A model generated the notes under the pieces. That model did no database searches and was not told the origin of the DNA. It was given only the letters and a program-made list of their open reading frames with translations. Source: JAGDMJ01 sp963809695 (GTDB taxonomy: Bacteria > Bacteroidota > Ignavibacteria > UBA10030 > UBA6906). Taken from it: a DNA stretch of 64,000 nt. The position numbers and the translations under genes were made by a program. The DNA is taken from the NCBI GenBank assembly GCA_963809695.1, contig CAWEKI010000006.1, positions 248,001 through 312,000 of the forward strand, in the 5' to 3' direction. Below, piece after piece: positions 1-8,421 of the stretch (positions are counted from its first letter, which is position 1; each line of letters begins with the position of its first letter).

Positions 1-354
1 TTTTTCCGCACGCCTCAGAATAATTTCCTTCTCATGTCCTTCTATCCCAACATATTTCATGGAGATCGAATCTGCCAGCAGTGTGCACTCGTGAGTGATC
101 GCCTTCCCGCCAAAGATCACATCAAAGGAGAACTTGTTCCCCTTCACCCGGCCATTGCTGATCGGGAATTCTCCCATGGGCAGTCCTACCGCTCCGAAGA
201 GTGTGTCTGCATCGGTCTTGAACGAACACACGATGTCGAAGGGACCATCGCGTCCCTCCATTTTTCCTGTCCACTTTCCGGCGATATCCTGTGCCAGGCT
301 TGCATTAACGAAGCCCAACATGAGCATCGTGCAAACGAGAATGAGCTGTTTCAT
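1..354 (-). CDS. Secreted hypothetical protein (3' end beyond window)
   Basis: An open frame starts at ATG 354 and runs off the left edge, so only the first 118 residues are visible. The start follows a clear AAAGGAG ribosome binding site. Residues 1-22 (MKQLILVCTMLMLGFVNASLA, then QD) form a typical signal peptide, so the product is probably periplasmic or exported. The mature part begins with a GKWTGKMEGRDGPFD stretch, of the kind seen in small beta-rich domains that describe a total fold by alternating strands. I do not recognise a catalytic motif. Being partial, it cannot be assigned a function. Confidence 0.7.
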   Translation of the reverse strand, partial: MKQLILVCTMLMLGFVNASLAQDIAGKWTGKMEGRDGPFDIVCSFKTDADTLFGAVGLPMGEFPISNGRVKGNKFSFDVIFGGKAITHECTLLADSISMKYVGIEGHEKEIILRRAEK

Positions 355-368
355 TTTATTCTCCTTTA

Positions 369-398
369 TTGGATATCCGATATTCGACATTCACCGCG
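369..398. repeat. Short dispersed repeat, copy 1
   Basis: The sequence TTGGATATCCGATATTCGAC followed by ATTCACCGC sits in the gap between the partial secreted gene and the DUF6429 gene. Similar text (GGATATTCGATATTCACTGC) recurs at 4337-4363, and looser copies lie at 4449-4472 and 5251-5290. It is a degenerate interspersed repeat with no visible coding role. Confidence 0.45.
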
Positions 399-401
399 CT
401 T

Positions 402-641
402 TCACTCTGGTTTCTCAAAGAACTTCCTGAACAATTCCTCCGACCTCTTTGCCCCTTCATCTGTCAGCCAGACCGATTTGGCTTTCGACTTGGAATCGCC
501 AATCATCCCCTTCTCGAAGAGCCGATCCAGCGCTTCCCAGCTGTGCCCTTTCCACGCGCGCACCCCGCCGCCTCCTTCAAAGCTTGTAAGGTAAAGGAGA
601 GCCAGAACCAATTCGTCGATTTTGTCTGTATCAATATTCAT
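402..641 (-). CDS. DUF6429 family protein
   Basis: A 79-residue protein with the recognisable run of this small family: an N-terminal IDELVLALLYLT helix, then WKGHSWEALDRLFEKGMI and a KAKSVWLTDEG segment, which looks like a winged-helix-type fold. The length matches the family. No function is known for these proteins; the compact helix-turn-helix-like pattern is compatible with nucleic-acid or protein binding, but that is inference. It stands alone, about 10 bases before the next gene on the same strand, so it may be cotranscribed with the gene at 652-1020. Confidence 0.75.
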   Translation of the reverse strand: MNIDTDKIDELVLALLYLTSFEGGGGVRAWKGHSWEALDRLFEKGMIGDSKSKAKSVWLTDEGAKRSEELFRKFFEKPE

Positions 642-651
642 GGTAAACCTC

Positions 652-1020
652 CTATTGCAGCGCCAACCACCGTACCGCCTGTTCGCGGTTCTGCATCACC
701 CGGTGGTTGCGCCGGCCTGAACTTCGTAAGAAGATGGAGAGGAGCAGCGACCAGGAAGCGCTCAGTCCTACGAACACGACGGCCTTGATGAATGGCCCGC
801 TATTCTTCGACAATGTTTCCAGTGAATTGATGACGGATTTCGTGATATGTGTACCGGTGAGATCTATCATAGCAAGAACGGAATGACGAGCATTGGAAGC
901 CTGCGCCAATCGAATGGCTTCATCCACCAGTCCCGGCAGGATGCTGTAGTCCGCGATATTCGCAAAGTCCATAAAAAGGATCGACTGCCCCTCTTGGGTA
1001 ATAAATTTGACTTCAGGCAT
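652..1020 (-). CDS. Hypothetical protein, STAS/SpoIIAA-like
   Basis: The 122-residue product starts at ATG 1020 behind an AGGAA motif. A longer in-frame reading to 1143 runs into the upstream methyltransferase and looks spurious. Alternating strand and helix segments (QSILFMDFANIAD, SVLAMIDLTGTHIT, AVVFVGLSASWSLLL) resemble SpoIIAA-like or STAS-type small alpha/beta domains often found as single-domain proteins. There is no clear phosphorylated serine motif. The fold assignment is a guess from pattern, and the function is unknown. Confidence 0.55.
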   Translation of the reverse strand: MPEVKFITQEGQSILFMDFANIADYSILPGLVDEAIRLAQASNARHSVLAMIDLTGTHITKSVINSLETLSKNSGPFIKAVVFVGLSASWSLLLSIFLRSSGRRNHRVMQNREQAVRWLALQ

Positions 1021-1066
1021 GGGGGAGTTCCTGTTGATGGTGAATCGTTCGTTGTGAGACACTTGT

Positions 1067-1624
1067 TCAGGGCCGTAATAGTGCCGACCAGCTGAATGGC
1101 AACCTTGGACCCTGGCCGACTTTGAATCCATTCTCTTCGGCAAGCTTCAACGTAGCCGCAAATTCTTCCCGAGACACGTGGAAGAGTTTCGGCTCCACAA
1201 GCAGGAGTTGCCCTTTGTCATTCAGGATGCCCTTCAGCTGCTTGAAGAGAGATCTCTTGTCGGGAACCTCGTGAACCATATAGAAGGCCAGGATCAGGTC
1301 AACGGGATCATGTATGTTAATGCTGTCCTTGTCGCATTTCACGAGTTGAATTCTCTCCTCCAGTTCCGTCCCGTGAATCTTGTCGCGGACCTTCTGCAGC
1401 ATTCCATCCTGCAGGTCCGCCGTGAACACTTTCCCGCTTTTGCCCACCATCGTTGCGATTTCGATCGAGAAAAACCCCGGGCCACACCCCAGGTCGAGAA
1501 CCTTCATCCCTTCCTTCACGTAAGGCGCAAGAATCTTTTGCGGGTTCTGGAGCCATCGTCGGATTCTGCTATCGAGCGAGTCTGCCAGCTCGACGGGACA
1601 AACACGGTTTCTTTCAGCTTCCAT
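1067..1624 (-). CDS. Class I SAM-dependent methyltransferase
   Basis: A 185-residue protein of the UbiE/Methyltransf_11 type. The SAM-binding motif I, VLDLGCGPGFFS, lies at about residues 42-53, followed by an acidic ribose-binding residue in FTADLQDGM near 70 and the motif IV-like segment VDLILAFYMVHEV near 115. The C-terminus carries the usual strand GQLLLVEPK. The methyl acceptor cannot be predicted; such stand-alone enzymes act on small molecules or lipids. It is transcribed with the neighbouring minus-strand genes but has no pathway partner beside it. Confidence 0.85.
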   Translation of the reverse strand: MEAERNRVCPVELADSLDSRIRRWLQNPQKILAPYVKEGMKVLDLGCGPGFFSIEIATMVGKSGKVFTADLQDGMLQKVRDKIHGTELEERIQLVKCDKDSINIHDPVDLILAFYMVHEVPDKRSLFKQLKGILNDKGQLLLVEPKLFHVSREEFAATLKLAEENGFKVGQGPRLPFSWSALLRP

Positions 1625-1651
1625 GGACCATCCCTGTATGTCGCTGTGGAG

Positions 1652-2191
1652 CTAGGTGATGTTCTTCCCTTTCCCTTTGAACTTCAGTCCGCTCGTGCGC
1701 AACATGGTCCGCAGTGTTCTGAGCGCATCGGGCCCAATGCCGTGAAGACGGGAGAGCTGACCCTCTGTGGCCCTCGAGAGCTTTTTCACCGACGTAATAC
1801 CGGCATGTGTCAGCGCGCGCTGAGCGGGTGCAGCCAGTTTTTGAAAGGGGTTGACTTCGGCGACCCGGAACCGAACGATTCTTCCTATCAGGGCAAGGGG
1901 AAGGGGTTGATCGATGGGAAATCGGACCGTCCCCTTCGATGTTTCGTACCCAGAGAGTTCTTTCTTGAATGCCTTCATGGGGGATGAGGTAGGATAGAAA
2001 CCAATATGACGTTCATACGCCGCGAAGTAGACCAGATTCCGATTGAGGTAGGAGGCGGGCATCTGGTAGCTGATTCTTTCTTGCGCCGCCGGTGCAGCTT
2101 TGCGAATGGTGCGGCGCATTTGCTGCAGAAGCTTCTGCGTGGATTTGGGAAAGCCACGGATGTAATCATCGACGGATTCTACTTTATGCAT
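1652..2191 (-). CDS. DUF1801 domain protein with C-terminal helix-hairpin-helix
   Basis: The 179-residue product has two parts. Residues 1 to about 115 match the DUF1801/YdhG-like fold (VDDYIRGFPKSTQKLLQQMR, then ISYQMPAS and HIGFYPTS). Residues about 125-165 (HAGITSVKKLSRATEGQLSRLHGIGPDAL) form a helix-hairpin-helix like that of the RNA polymerase alpha C-terminal domain, usually a nucleic-acid-binding element. Proteins with this arrangement are widespread and uncharacterised; some relatives are called iron chaperones by distant homology. It is followed by a broken SRPBCC gene. Confidence 0.75.
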   Translation of the reverse strand: MHKVESVDDYIRGFPKSTQKLLQQMRRTIRKAAPAAQERISYQMPASYLNRNLVYFAAYERHIGFYPTSSPMKAFKKELSGYETSKGTVRFPIDQPLPLALIGRIVRFRVAEVNPFQKLAAPAQRALTHAGITSVKKLSRATEGQLSRLHGIGPDALRTLRTMLRTSGLKFKGKGKNIT

Positions 2192-2197
2192 ATTTAC

Positions 2198-2410
2198 CTA
2201 GCCTTGTTCCTCCTGTTGCTTTTGCGCATCCGGAAAACGGTCCGCTATGAGATTCAAGAAGACATTATGCTCAAGATACGCCTTCAGTCCGCAAAGCACC
2301 AGCGTGAAACCTTCGGTTGAATCCAGCGCCTGTTTCATGATCTCGTCCGTGCTGCCGCTGAAGCCGGCGTTCGTGATGCTGACAAACGTCGTGTTGTCTA
2401 TTTTGATCCC
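2198..2410 (-). pseudogene. 3' remnant of an SRPBCC/AHSA1-like gene
   Basis: Reading the minus strand in frame to a TAG at 2198-2200 gives about 70 residues typical of the C-terminal half of SRPBCC (activator of Hsp90 ATPase-like) proteins: TTFVSITNAGFSG, ALDSTEGFTLVLCGLKAYLE and NLIADRFPD. No start codon or N-terminal half is present. Upstream the frame runs into the 3' end of the DUF4440 gene, which it overlaps by 13 bases at 2398-2410. A deletion probably joined the two genes and removed the SRPBCC 5' half. Confidence 0.65.
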
Positions 2411-2880
2411 GGCATCGGCCCGTCGGAGTTCCAGATATCACGGGTAATAAGCCATTTCCCGTCCTTTTTTGCGAACACCGTCACGTACTTACCCCTGTCG
2501 ACGGTACTGCCCGACTTGTCCGTCAGCGTGAAGGTCCCCCACTCCCAGCCGAGATCGCCTGAAACAGCGACATCGGTCGGTGTGACCGGATTGGTACTCA
2601 TTCCGGCTGCGGCGGCGATGTCCTTGGTAAAGAATTCGCTGATCGCCGCCTGACCACGGGCTGCAGGCACCCCCGGACCGTTGACCACTGCATCGTCCGC
2701 ATAGAGGGCAACGATGCTTTTGACGTCACCAGCATTGTAGGCTTTGAACCAGGTCTGATTAATGCCTCGGATGACTGCCTCGTCCGCAGCGCGAGTATCC
2801 GGGGCAGACTGGTTGCAGTGAAGCGCTAGAAGAGCTAGGCCACAACCAACAAGCGTAGCGTTACTCCAAGGTTTTGTCAT
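2398..2880 (-). CDS. DUF4440/SnoaL-like secreted protein
   Basis: The start is ATG 2880 behind AGAGGAAAGG, giving 160 residues; a longer frame to 3090 overlaps the amidohydrolase and is unlikely. The first about 25 residues are a signal sequence (LVGCGLALLALHC) that might be a lipoprotein signal, although the residue before the cysteine is an unusual His. The rest is an NTF2-like cone domain: INQTWFKAYNAGDVKSIVALY, ADDAVVNGPG, and a C-terminal DGKWLITRDIWNSD. Such domains bind small ligands or act as enzymes; the substrate is unknown. Its stop overlaps an SRPBCC remnant. Confidence 0.75.
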   Translation of the reverse strand: MTKPWSNATLVGCGLALLALHCNQSAPDTRAADEAVIRGINQTWFKAYNAGDVKSIVALYADDAVVNGPGVPAARGQAAISEFFTKDIAAAAGMSTNPVTPTDVAVSGDLGWEWGTFTLTDKSGSTVDRGKYVTVFAKKDGKWLITRDIWNSDGPMPGSK

Positions 2881-3019
2881 GGCGAATCCTTTCCTCTGAG
2901 ATGATGATGAGAGATTGTGAAGAGGTACTTCGTGATGTTCCCCAGATTCTTCCACAGCAAGCCTTCGCACCATTGACGGGGCGCGGACGCCCAGAGAGCT
3001 GTCGCACTTCACGGATGGT

Positions 3020-4306
3020 TCAGTGCTTCTCAAGCCCGTAAAGCTTCGCGGCGTTGTCGTGCAGGACCATGCGTGCCAGTTCCCCGGCACGCGGCCGCGA
3101 TATTTGCCCGGCCTTCATCATCTGCGTGAGGGCAAGCGCGAGCGCCTGCCGTGCCGTCCTGGTGCCGAGCCAGAGCTTTTCCTCCCAGTTCGCGAGGGGG
3201 GTATCCTCGGAGTACGCATCGGTGCCAAAGAGGATTTTTTCCGGATACCACTCCAGCCATGCACGCAGAGTCTGGCTCACTGCTTCCGTCGAGCGCAAGA
3301 ACAGCTGTGCTGAAAAGTCGGCGTACACGTTGGGCTTCATCAGCATCGCTCCTGCTTCACGTTCGAAGGGCCATCCCCCGTGAAGCATGACGAATGTCGT
3401 TTGCTGCAGCGCAGTGTCATTGAACGCCGGTTCCAGCAGCATCGGATTGGATCCACTGATATTGAAATACGGTTCCGCCCCGATTCCCGTGTGCATTTGC
3501 ACGACGAGCCCCCGCCGCCCTGCTTCACGGGCTATGAAACGAAACAGGAAATTCTGCAGGGTTTTGTTGTCGCGAGCAGACAGTGTTCTCTTCTGACGAT
3601 GGCGTTCGAAAATACGACGAACCTCTGCATTCGGGACCCCGGCGAAATCGAGGGGCCGGACGTAGGCAATTGCGAACTTGACCGCGACCGTTCCTCCCTT
3701 TTGCCATTGATCGAGCCGGGCGCGTATAGTCTTCAGGTACTCATTCATGTTGGTTGGCTGGCTGTCGAGTCCGACCTCTTTTCGAAACCACGTGATCCGC
3801 TGATCATCGCCGCCAAACGGGAAGAGAAAGCCGTCAGCCCGCGGGACCCAGAGGAAACGCGGGGCGTTCTGACCTGGTCCAAGCGATGGCATGTTGACCA
3901 GAACAGCTTCTGTGCCTGCCTGGTCAAGCACCCAGGATGGATAATCGGTTCCCTTCTCTTGCATCAGATACAGCTTGTCCGTAAGCGCCTCCCGAGCGTG
4001 CTCCGCAGTCAGGTCGAGGTGTTTATAACCATAAAGTGCACGCCATGCGTCGACATATTCGGGATTCGTGACAAGGAGTCTCACGGGGTAGGCAAACGGA
4101 GTCTTGCCGAGCGGATTGGGCTGTTCCACCTGAGCCGGATCGGAGCTTTGAGCTGGCAAGGCGTGTGCATGATTATCAATAGCCTTGATCTTCTGTATCT
4201 CCGCCAGAAGGTCGGAGTCAACGGAAGTCTGAGATGACATCAAGTGGAAGGGAATGGAGAATAATGCTAGGAACAAACATCCGGAGCGGTATGCATGAGC
4301 CTTCAT
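3020..4306 (-). CDS. Secreted amidohydrolase family 2 protein
   Basis: The start at ATG 4306 has AGAGGAAAG upstream and opens with a signal peptide (residues 1 to about 25); the longer frame to 4357 translates a dispersed repeat. The mature 400-residue TIM-barrel protein shows the metal ligands of COG2159-type amidohydrolases: DNHAHAL near residue 44, a His in VVQMHTGIG, a His in VMLHGGWPF, and an Asp in ILFGTDAYSED. Relatives include metal-dependent decarboxylases and hydrolases of aromatic or uronate substrates, so the reaction is not fixed by sequence. Export to the periplasm is somewhat unusual for the family. Confidence 0.8.
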   Translation of the reverse strand: MKAHAYRSGCLFLALFSIPFHLMSSQTSVDSDLLAEIQKIKAIDNHAHALPAQSSDPAQVEQPNPLGKTPFAYPVRLLVTNPEYVDAWRALYGYKHLDLTAEHAREALTDKLYLMQEKGTDYPSWVLDQAGTEAVLVNMPSLGPGQNAPRFLWVPRADGFLFPFGGDDQRITWFRKEVGLDSQPTNMNEYLKTIRARLDQWQKGGTVAVKFAIAYVRPLDFAGVPNAEVRRIFERHRQKRTLSARDNKTLQNFLFRFIAREAGRRGLVVQMHTGIGAEPYFNISGSNPMLLEPAFNDTALQQTTFVMLHGGWPFEREAGAMLMKPNVYADFSAQLFLRSTEAVSQTLRAWLEWYPEKILFGTDAYSEDTPLANWEEKLWLGTRTARQALALALTQMMKAGQISRPRAGELARMVLHDNAAKLYGLEKH

Positions 4307-4336
4307 GTGTGGACTTTCCTCTCCTTCGACGTTGGA

Positions 4337-4363
4337 GATTGGATATTCGATATTCACTGCGAG
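4337..4363. repeat. Short dispersed repeat, copy 2
   Basis: GATTGGATATTCGATATTCA followed by CTGCGAGG lies just upstream of the amidohydrolase start, with a looser copy at 4449-4472 (TTCAATATTGCACATTCACC) in the same gap. It matches the copy at 369-398. Its translation (NIEYPISN) produces the false N-terminal extension of the amidohydrolase frame. Confidence 0.5.
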
Positions 4364-4465
4364 GACTCTCCTACCCCTCTCTTACAACGAGAGAATGGGA
4401 GGAGCCTCGGATCGGTAACAGGTGAAACATCCACGGCAAACCCTTCATGATTCAATATTGCACAT

Positions 4466-5128
4466 TCACCGGGATTCTGCGGACCCCGTTATCCCAAAGA
4501 GATCATACGGCTTCCTCGCAAAACTATCATTCAGGAGAAGCACTGCAAGGAAGATGTATGCGGCAAAACCCAGAAGAATGAGTCTCTGGGCCCAGGATGT
4601 CTTCTGAATGTCTTGTTTTGATTTCACCTCGCACGTTTCCCCGGGGCAGTGCTGAGCTTTCGCTTTGAAGAACAGCGGATAGAATTTGCATCCGAGACAA
4701 ATGCCAAACGCCGATTCGAAGAAGAGGAATACCAGGCAGATAAGGCAGATGATGCCTGTAATCGGGCTGAATGAATTTACAGCCACCATAAGGATGAACA
4801 TGATGGCCGAGAGCACCAGGCCAATAGCCCAGGCGAACATCTTCTGTGGAGCACCGACGTATTCGGGGACTTGACTGCTGACGATCAACCGCCCGAGGAT
4901 CAATGTTGGAGAAAACCGGGGATTGACAAAGACGCGGATGATGAAGTCTGTCAGGAACGCAACGATAACATACTTGATCATCAGGAACTCTGATTTGAAC
5001 AAAATCAGCATCAAAGCAATGAGCATAACCAGAAAAAGTAATCCCGCCGCCGCTCGTATTTCTCGTTCATTGAGAACGGGAATGGTGTATCCTTCAACGG
5101 TTTCACCGAATTTGATCACATTGTTCAC
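4466..5128 (-). CDS. DUF4395 family integral membrane protein
   Basis: The best start is GTG 5128 preceded by CAGGAG; the ATG at 5272 reads through a repeat-like region. The 220-residue product has a soluble N-terminus (VIKFGETVEGYTIPVLNERE), then hydrophobic helices with the family's conserved NPRFSPTLILGRLIV and PEYVGAPQKMFAWAIGL segments. A cysteine cluster (GICLGCKFY, then HCPGETCEV) follows before a last helix near the C-terminus. Those cysteines suggest metal binding or redox activity, which is inference. Family members are often found beside thioredoxin-like or rhodanese genes, but none is adjacent here. Confidence 0.75.
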   Translation of the reverse strand: MNNVIKFGETVEGYTIPVLNEREIRAAAGLLFLVMLIALMLILFKSEFLMIKYVIVAFLTDFIIRVFVNPRFSPTLILGRLIVSSQVPEYVGAPQKMFAWAIGLVLSAIMFILMVAVNSFSPITGIICLICLVFLFFESAFGICLGCKFYPLFFKAKAQHCPGETCEVKSKQDIQKTSWAQRLILLGFAAYIFLAVLLLNDSFARKPYDLFGITGSAESR

Positions 5129-5250
5129 TGTACGCTCCTGTTCTTGATTTCCTGGAAATGAGACAATCCGTCGTGCTGTTTTCCCCGCCCCTAGTATACG
5201 ATTCCCTGGTGGGTTAGTTCCAACGAGCTCTTGCCGGATCCCCTCCCTCC

Positions 5251-5290
5251 TGCCTTCGACATTCATCGTCAAATATTCAACGTTCCCGGT
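5251..5290. repeat. Degenerate dispersed repeat, copy 4
   Basis: CCTTCGACATTCATCGTCAA followed by ATATTCAACGTTCCCGG lies upstream of the DUF4395 gene. It is a diverged copy of the repeat family seen at 369 and 4337 and explains the apparent extra N-terminal residues of the downstream frame. Confidence 0.35.
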
Positions 5291-5401
5291 CGTCCTGACA
5301 TGCCTCGGGTCAGGACCTATGACTGGGTGGCGCTGCGCTTATCGAATGCACACACGCCACCGTGCCACCGATGATCCTCTGTTGTATGTGATACCCGTTC
5401 C

Positions 5402-6820
5402 TTATACAGCCGTGGGTACGGGTGCCTGAGCTTCGGCAAGAACGTCCGCGACAAGCAGCGTCAGATCGTCGTCCAATGACTTTCCTGCTGAACGGCCCGA
5501 CCAACGGACGACCTGCGCTATGATTTGATCAGCAGAAAGCTCCGGGGAATCCTCTGCATGCGCTCTGACGACCGCCTCAAGGCGGTCATCCCCGAAGAAT
5601 TCCCCGGTCTTGCTTCTCGTTTCTACGAGCCCATCGGTATAAAGAATCAACCGATCCCCCTTCGCAAGGCGCAGCTCTTCGTTTTCGTACACAAGGTCCG
5701 GAAACGGACCTAAGAGCGTTCCCGCATGCGTGAGCCTGATACTCTCCGACCCTGATTTTCTCCACAGGATGGGAGGCGGGTGTCCTGCAATGGAATAGCG
5801 GAGCACCCCGTTCTTGAAATCAATAAATACCGCGCAGGCCGTAACAAACGAGCTTTCAATCCTCCCGTGAAGGATGCGGTTTATCTCTGTGAGGACGTGC
5901 GCCGGATCGGCGATGCGCGGGACCTGCGATGCAAAACAAACCTTCAGCATTGAGCCGATAAGCGCGGCACCGATGCCATGACCGGACACATCCGCGATCA
6001 CTATGCCAACACCCGCCTCGTCGTTTGCCTGAATGTCGTAGAAGTCTCCGGCAACAGTTGACATCGGCACGTATCTGGCAGCAACGTCAATACCTTTCGG
6101 CAAAAGAAGTTTTGCCGGGAGATTCGACTCCTGGATCCGCCTGGCGATTTCAATTTCCTGTTCAACAGCGTAGAGCCTTTGCTCGTTGACAAAGAAATGA
6201 TGTACGGCAACAAATCCCAAACCGAAAAACAACACAGCGAAACCAGGCTGCTCCAGCCGAAATCCCCACGACAAGACGTTCATGCTGATGAGCTGATCTA
6301 TGAGCACGAAGCTAAGAGTAGCCAGGAAAACACCCTGTAGGATTCGCAATTCAATGTCTCGCTTTTTCCGGGAGACAATGAGATTCACGATCCATACAAA
6401 GGCCCACAGAACGACCAGGGGCCGGTAGATTGCGACTTCCACGATCGGTCCCGGACGCAAAAGATCGCATGCCATGGCGCCGAGAGCGTAGACGATCGTG
6501 GACCAGAATACCCAAAGCATTGAGTTGTAAAGGCCGCCACCAAAGATGTTGACCAGAAAGGCCGAAAATGGAATCACGAGAGCGTATGTTAGCAGCCCGT
6601 GAAAATATGGGAAGGTGAAAGGAAAGCTTACCAGTGTTTCCATTGTTGGCGTTTCGACCAGCTTTCGTAAGCCGTACAGAAAGCCGAAGAGTCCAAAGTT
6701 GAGGAGCGTGAAATCCCTGTTCTTCAGTCGGAAAAGGGAAATCGCGGCCGCAAGCAACCCCGCTGCGCAAAAAAGGAATCCTGCTAAGATATTGACAAGG
6801 TCAGACTGGAGACTGTTCAT
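5402..6820 (-). CDS. Membrane-anchored SpoIIE/RsbU-type PP2C phosphatase
   Basis: The 472-residue protein has an N-terminal membrane module of about seven helices (residues 8-212), a short linker helix (EQEIEIARRIQESNLPAK, about 220-237) and a SpoIIE-type phosphatase domain. Metal-binding motifs are visible: AGDFYD at 257-262, DVSGHGIGAAL from 277, LYTDGLVETR near 395 and DDDLTLLV near 455. Such proteins dephosphorylate anti-sigma-factor antagonists of the SpoIIAA/RsbV class in partner-switching cascades. The membrane part probably senses a signal. No anti-sigma kinase is adjacent; the STAS-like gene at 652-1020 could be a partner, but that is speculative. Confidence 0.88.
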   Translation of the reverse strand: MNSLQSDLVNILAGFLFCAAGLLAAAISLFRLKNRDFTLLNFGLFGFLYGLRKLVETPTMETLVSFPFTFPYFHGLLTYALVIPFSAFLVNIFGGGLYNSMLWVFWSTIVYALGAMACDLLRPGPIVEVAIYRPLVVLWAFVWIVNLIVSRKKRDIELRILQGVFLATLSFVLIDQLISMNVLSWGFRLEQPGFAVLFFGLGFVAVHHFFVNEQRLYAVEQEIEIARRIQESNLPAKLLLPKGIDVAARYVPMSTVAGDFYDIQANDEAGVGIVIADVSGHGIGAALIGSMLKVCFASQVPRIADPAHVLTEINRILHGRIESSFVTACAVFIDFKNGVLRYSIAGHPPPILWRKSGSESIRLTHAGTLLGPFPDLVYENEELRLAKGDRLILYTDGLVETRSKTGEFFGDDRLEAVVRAHAEDSPELSADQIIAQVVRWSGRSAGKSLDDDLTLLVADVLAEAQAPVPTAV

Positions 6821-6930
6821 AAGTTCTCATTGCTCGAGCTTCACGAGCTGAGATTGACGGCTTGATGGTCCCTGCGTTGCCCGGTTCCGTACACCCGTGT
6901 GGCACCTCAGTGCATCCACACAACAACTCC

Positions 6931-8421
6931 TCACCGGCTGCTGGTTTTCATTTTCAGCAACTTCTCTCTTGTTTCACGCAAAGCTTGTTCTGCAAAACCA
7001 TTGCTCACATCGGTTACCATCTGCAGCGCCTTACCGGGGTCTGACGCATACATGTTGACTATTTCACGTTCCTTCTCTTTAACTATCCTAGAGATAGCTA
7101 TTTGAAAGTCGCCCTTCCATTCTCGTAACGACTGTATCTCTTTACCATAGCAGCTGTCTACCCTGTTGGCAAAGTCGTCAAAAACCCAGCAAGCGTGGCC
7201 AGGGTACAGTTCGATATAGTTTCTGTTTTTATTGTTGTAGTTTTCCAGTGCTTCCTTATACGTAGCTTTTTCGTAATGAGACGATATTCCGTTAATACCA
7301 TAATACCATGGAATAAAAGGCTGAATACAGGGGTATCGTGGCGCGATCCAGATAATGTTGCCAATCCCGGCAGGCAGCCAGTTTCGCAGCTGGGTAATGC
7401 AGCCATAATCGTTATAGAGATTGCAGACTGTAAGAGTATCTTTGACGCCAAGCCCGCTCTGGTGGTGTGGTGATCCGTTGCCGGCCGGAGGATTATTTGC
7501 AAACGCACTGTTTTCGTAATGATCCTCCAGTGCATTCATAAGCGCCTGAATATCTATTTTGTGTTTAGGCTTGATGGAAAAAGGGAAATCGGCATAGAAG
7601 TCATATGGCTTTTCGGAAAACTGGTTGAGAATTGCCCACTTGCGTGCAATATTCCAGATCGCGTCAAATCTGTTCCTGTGGCAATAGACTCTTCTGAAGT
7701 TGAATGACGTGTCCTTTTGCGGATCATACCAGCCGTTCGCTATGGCATATTGGATAAGGCCCGGCGAGGAGAGGAAGTTCGCCGTGTCCGCTTTGTGGAA
7801 ATCATCGATTACATAATAGTTAGGTATGATCGCGACTTCGTCGTCAGGGACCCGTTCTGCGATCCAGTGTTTGCCATTCGCCACTTCAAAGACCCAGGCT
7901 TCATTTGGATCGGCAATGGAATACACCCTTCCGGAACTGGCATAGCCGAACCTCTCCACGATCCAACCTGCAATTCTGACGGCTTCCCTTGCCGTCCGGG
8001 CCCTTTCAATGACAATTCTGCGAAGGTTGTGATCGATCCTGCCGTTGCCGATCAGCACTCTTGATTGGCTGCTGTTCGACGTAATCGCAACGCCACACTC
8101 GTTCACATATTGTTCTTCGGCGTATCTTGATCCGGTGATCCAGAAGTAGCCGAATGTCTCTTCCGCTTCATCAAGAGAGTCTGCGTTGTTCAGGAATATT
8201 TGCTTTTCGCCGGCTTGATGTTGTATCCGAGGCACTTTGTGCAGGTCGACAAAATTGTGATCGTTCAGATCATCCTCGTTGTGCGCGACAAGAACCGATC
8301 CATCCGTTGACGCATTTTTGCCGACGAGTATGGTGAAACAATCCGGAGCGGATGTGATTTGACAGAAGCTTGTGTCAAAGCTCAGTCCGCTGATCAAGAG
8401 TAATGCCAGGAAACTTTTCAT
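6931..8421 (-). CDS. Secreted C69-family dipeptidase
   Basis: The 496-residue product has a signal peptide (residues 1 to about 20) followed by DCFTILVGKNASTDGSVLVAHNEDD, the N-terminal signature of the U34/C69 dipeptidases. Cys28 is the likely N-terminal nucleophile exposed by processing. Further family segments are ECGVAITSNSS, FGYASSGRVYSIADPNEAWVFEV and the Arg/Asn pockets after them. These Ntn hydrolases cleave dipeptides; the exported form suggests peptide scavenging in the periplasm. The C-terminal about 60 residues are helical and charged. It stands alone, with about 280 bases of non-coding DNA downstream of its neighbour. Confidence 0.88.
   Translation of the reverse strand: MKSFLALLLISGLSFDTSFCQITSAPDCFTILVGKNASTDGSVLVAHNEDDLNDHNFVDLHKVPRIQHQAGEKQIFLNNADSLDEAEETFGYFWITGSRYAEEQYVNECGVAITSNSSQSRVLIGNGRIDHNLRRIVIERARTAREAVRIAGWIVERFGYASSGRVYSIADPNEAWVFEVANGKHWIAERVPDDEVAIIPNYYVIDDFHKADTANFLSSPGLIQYAIANGWYDPQKDTSFNFRRVYCHRNRFDAIWNIARKWAILNQFSEKPYDFYADFPFSIKPKHKIDIQALMNALEDHYENSAFANNPPAGNGSPHHQSGLGVKDTLTVCNLYNDYGCITQLRNWLPAGIGNIIWIAPRYPCIQPFIPWYYGINGISSHYEKATYKEALENYNNKNRNYIELYPGHACWVFDDFANRVDSCYGKEIQSLREWKGDFQIAISRIVKEKEREIVNMYASDPGKALQMVTDVSNGFAEQALRETREKLLKMKTSSR

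Noticed and set aside
1178..4237. Plus-strand ORFs at 1178-1987 and 3380-4237
   Set aside because: Each lies opposite a recognised minus-strand gene and has no protein-like features.
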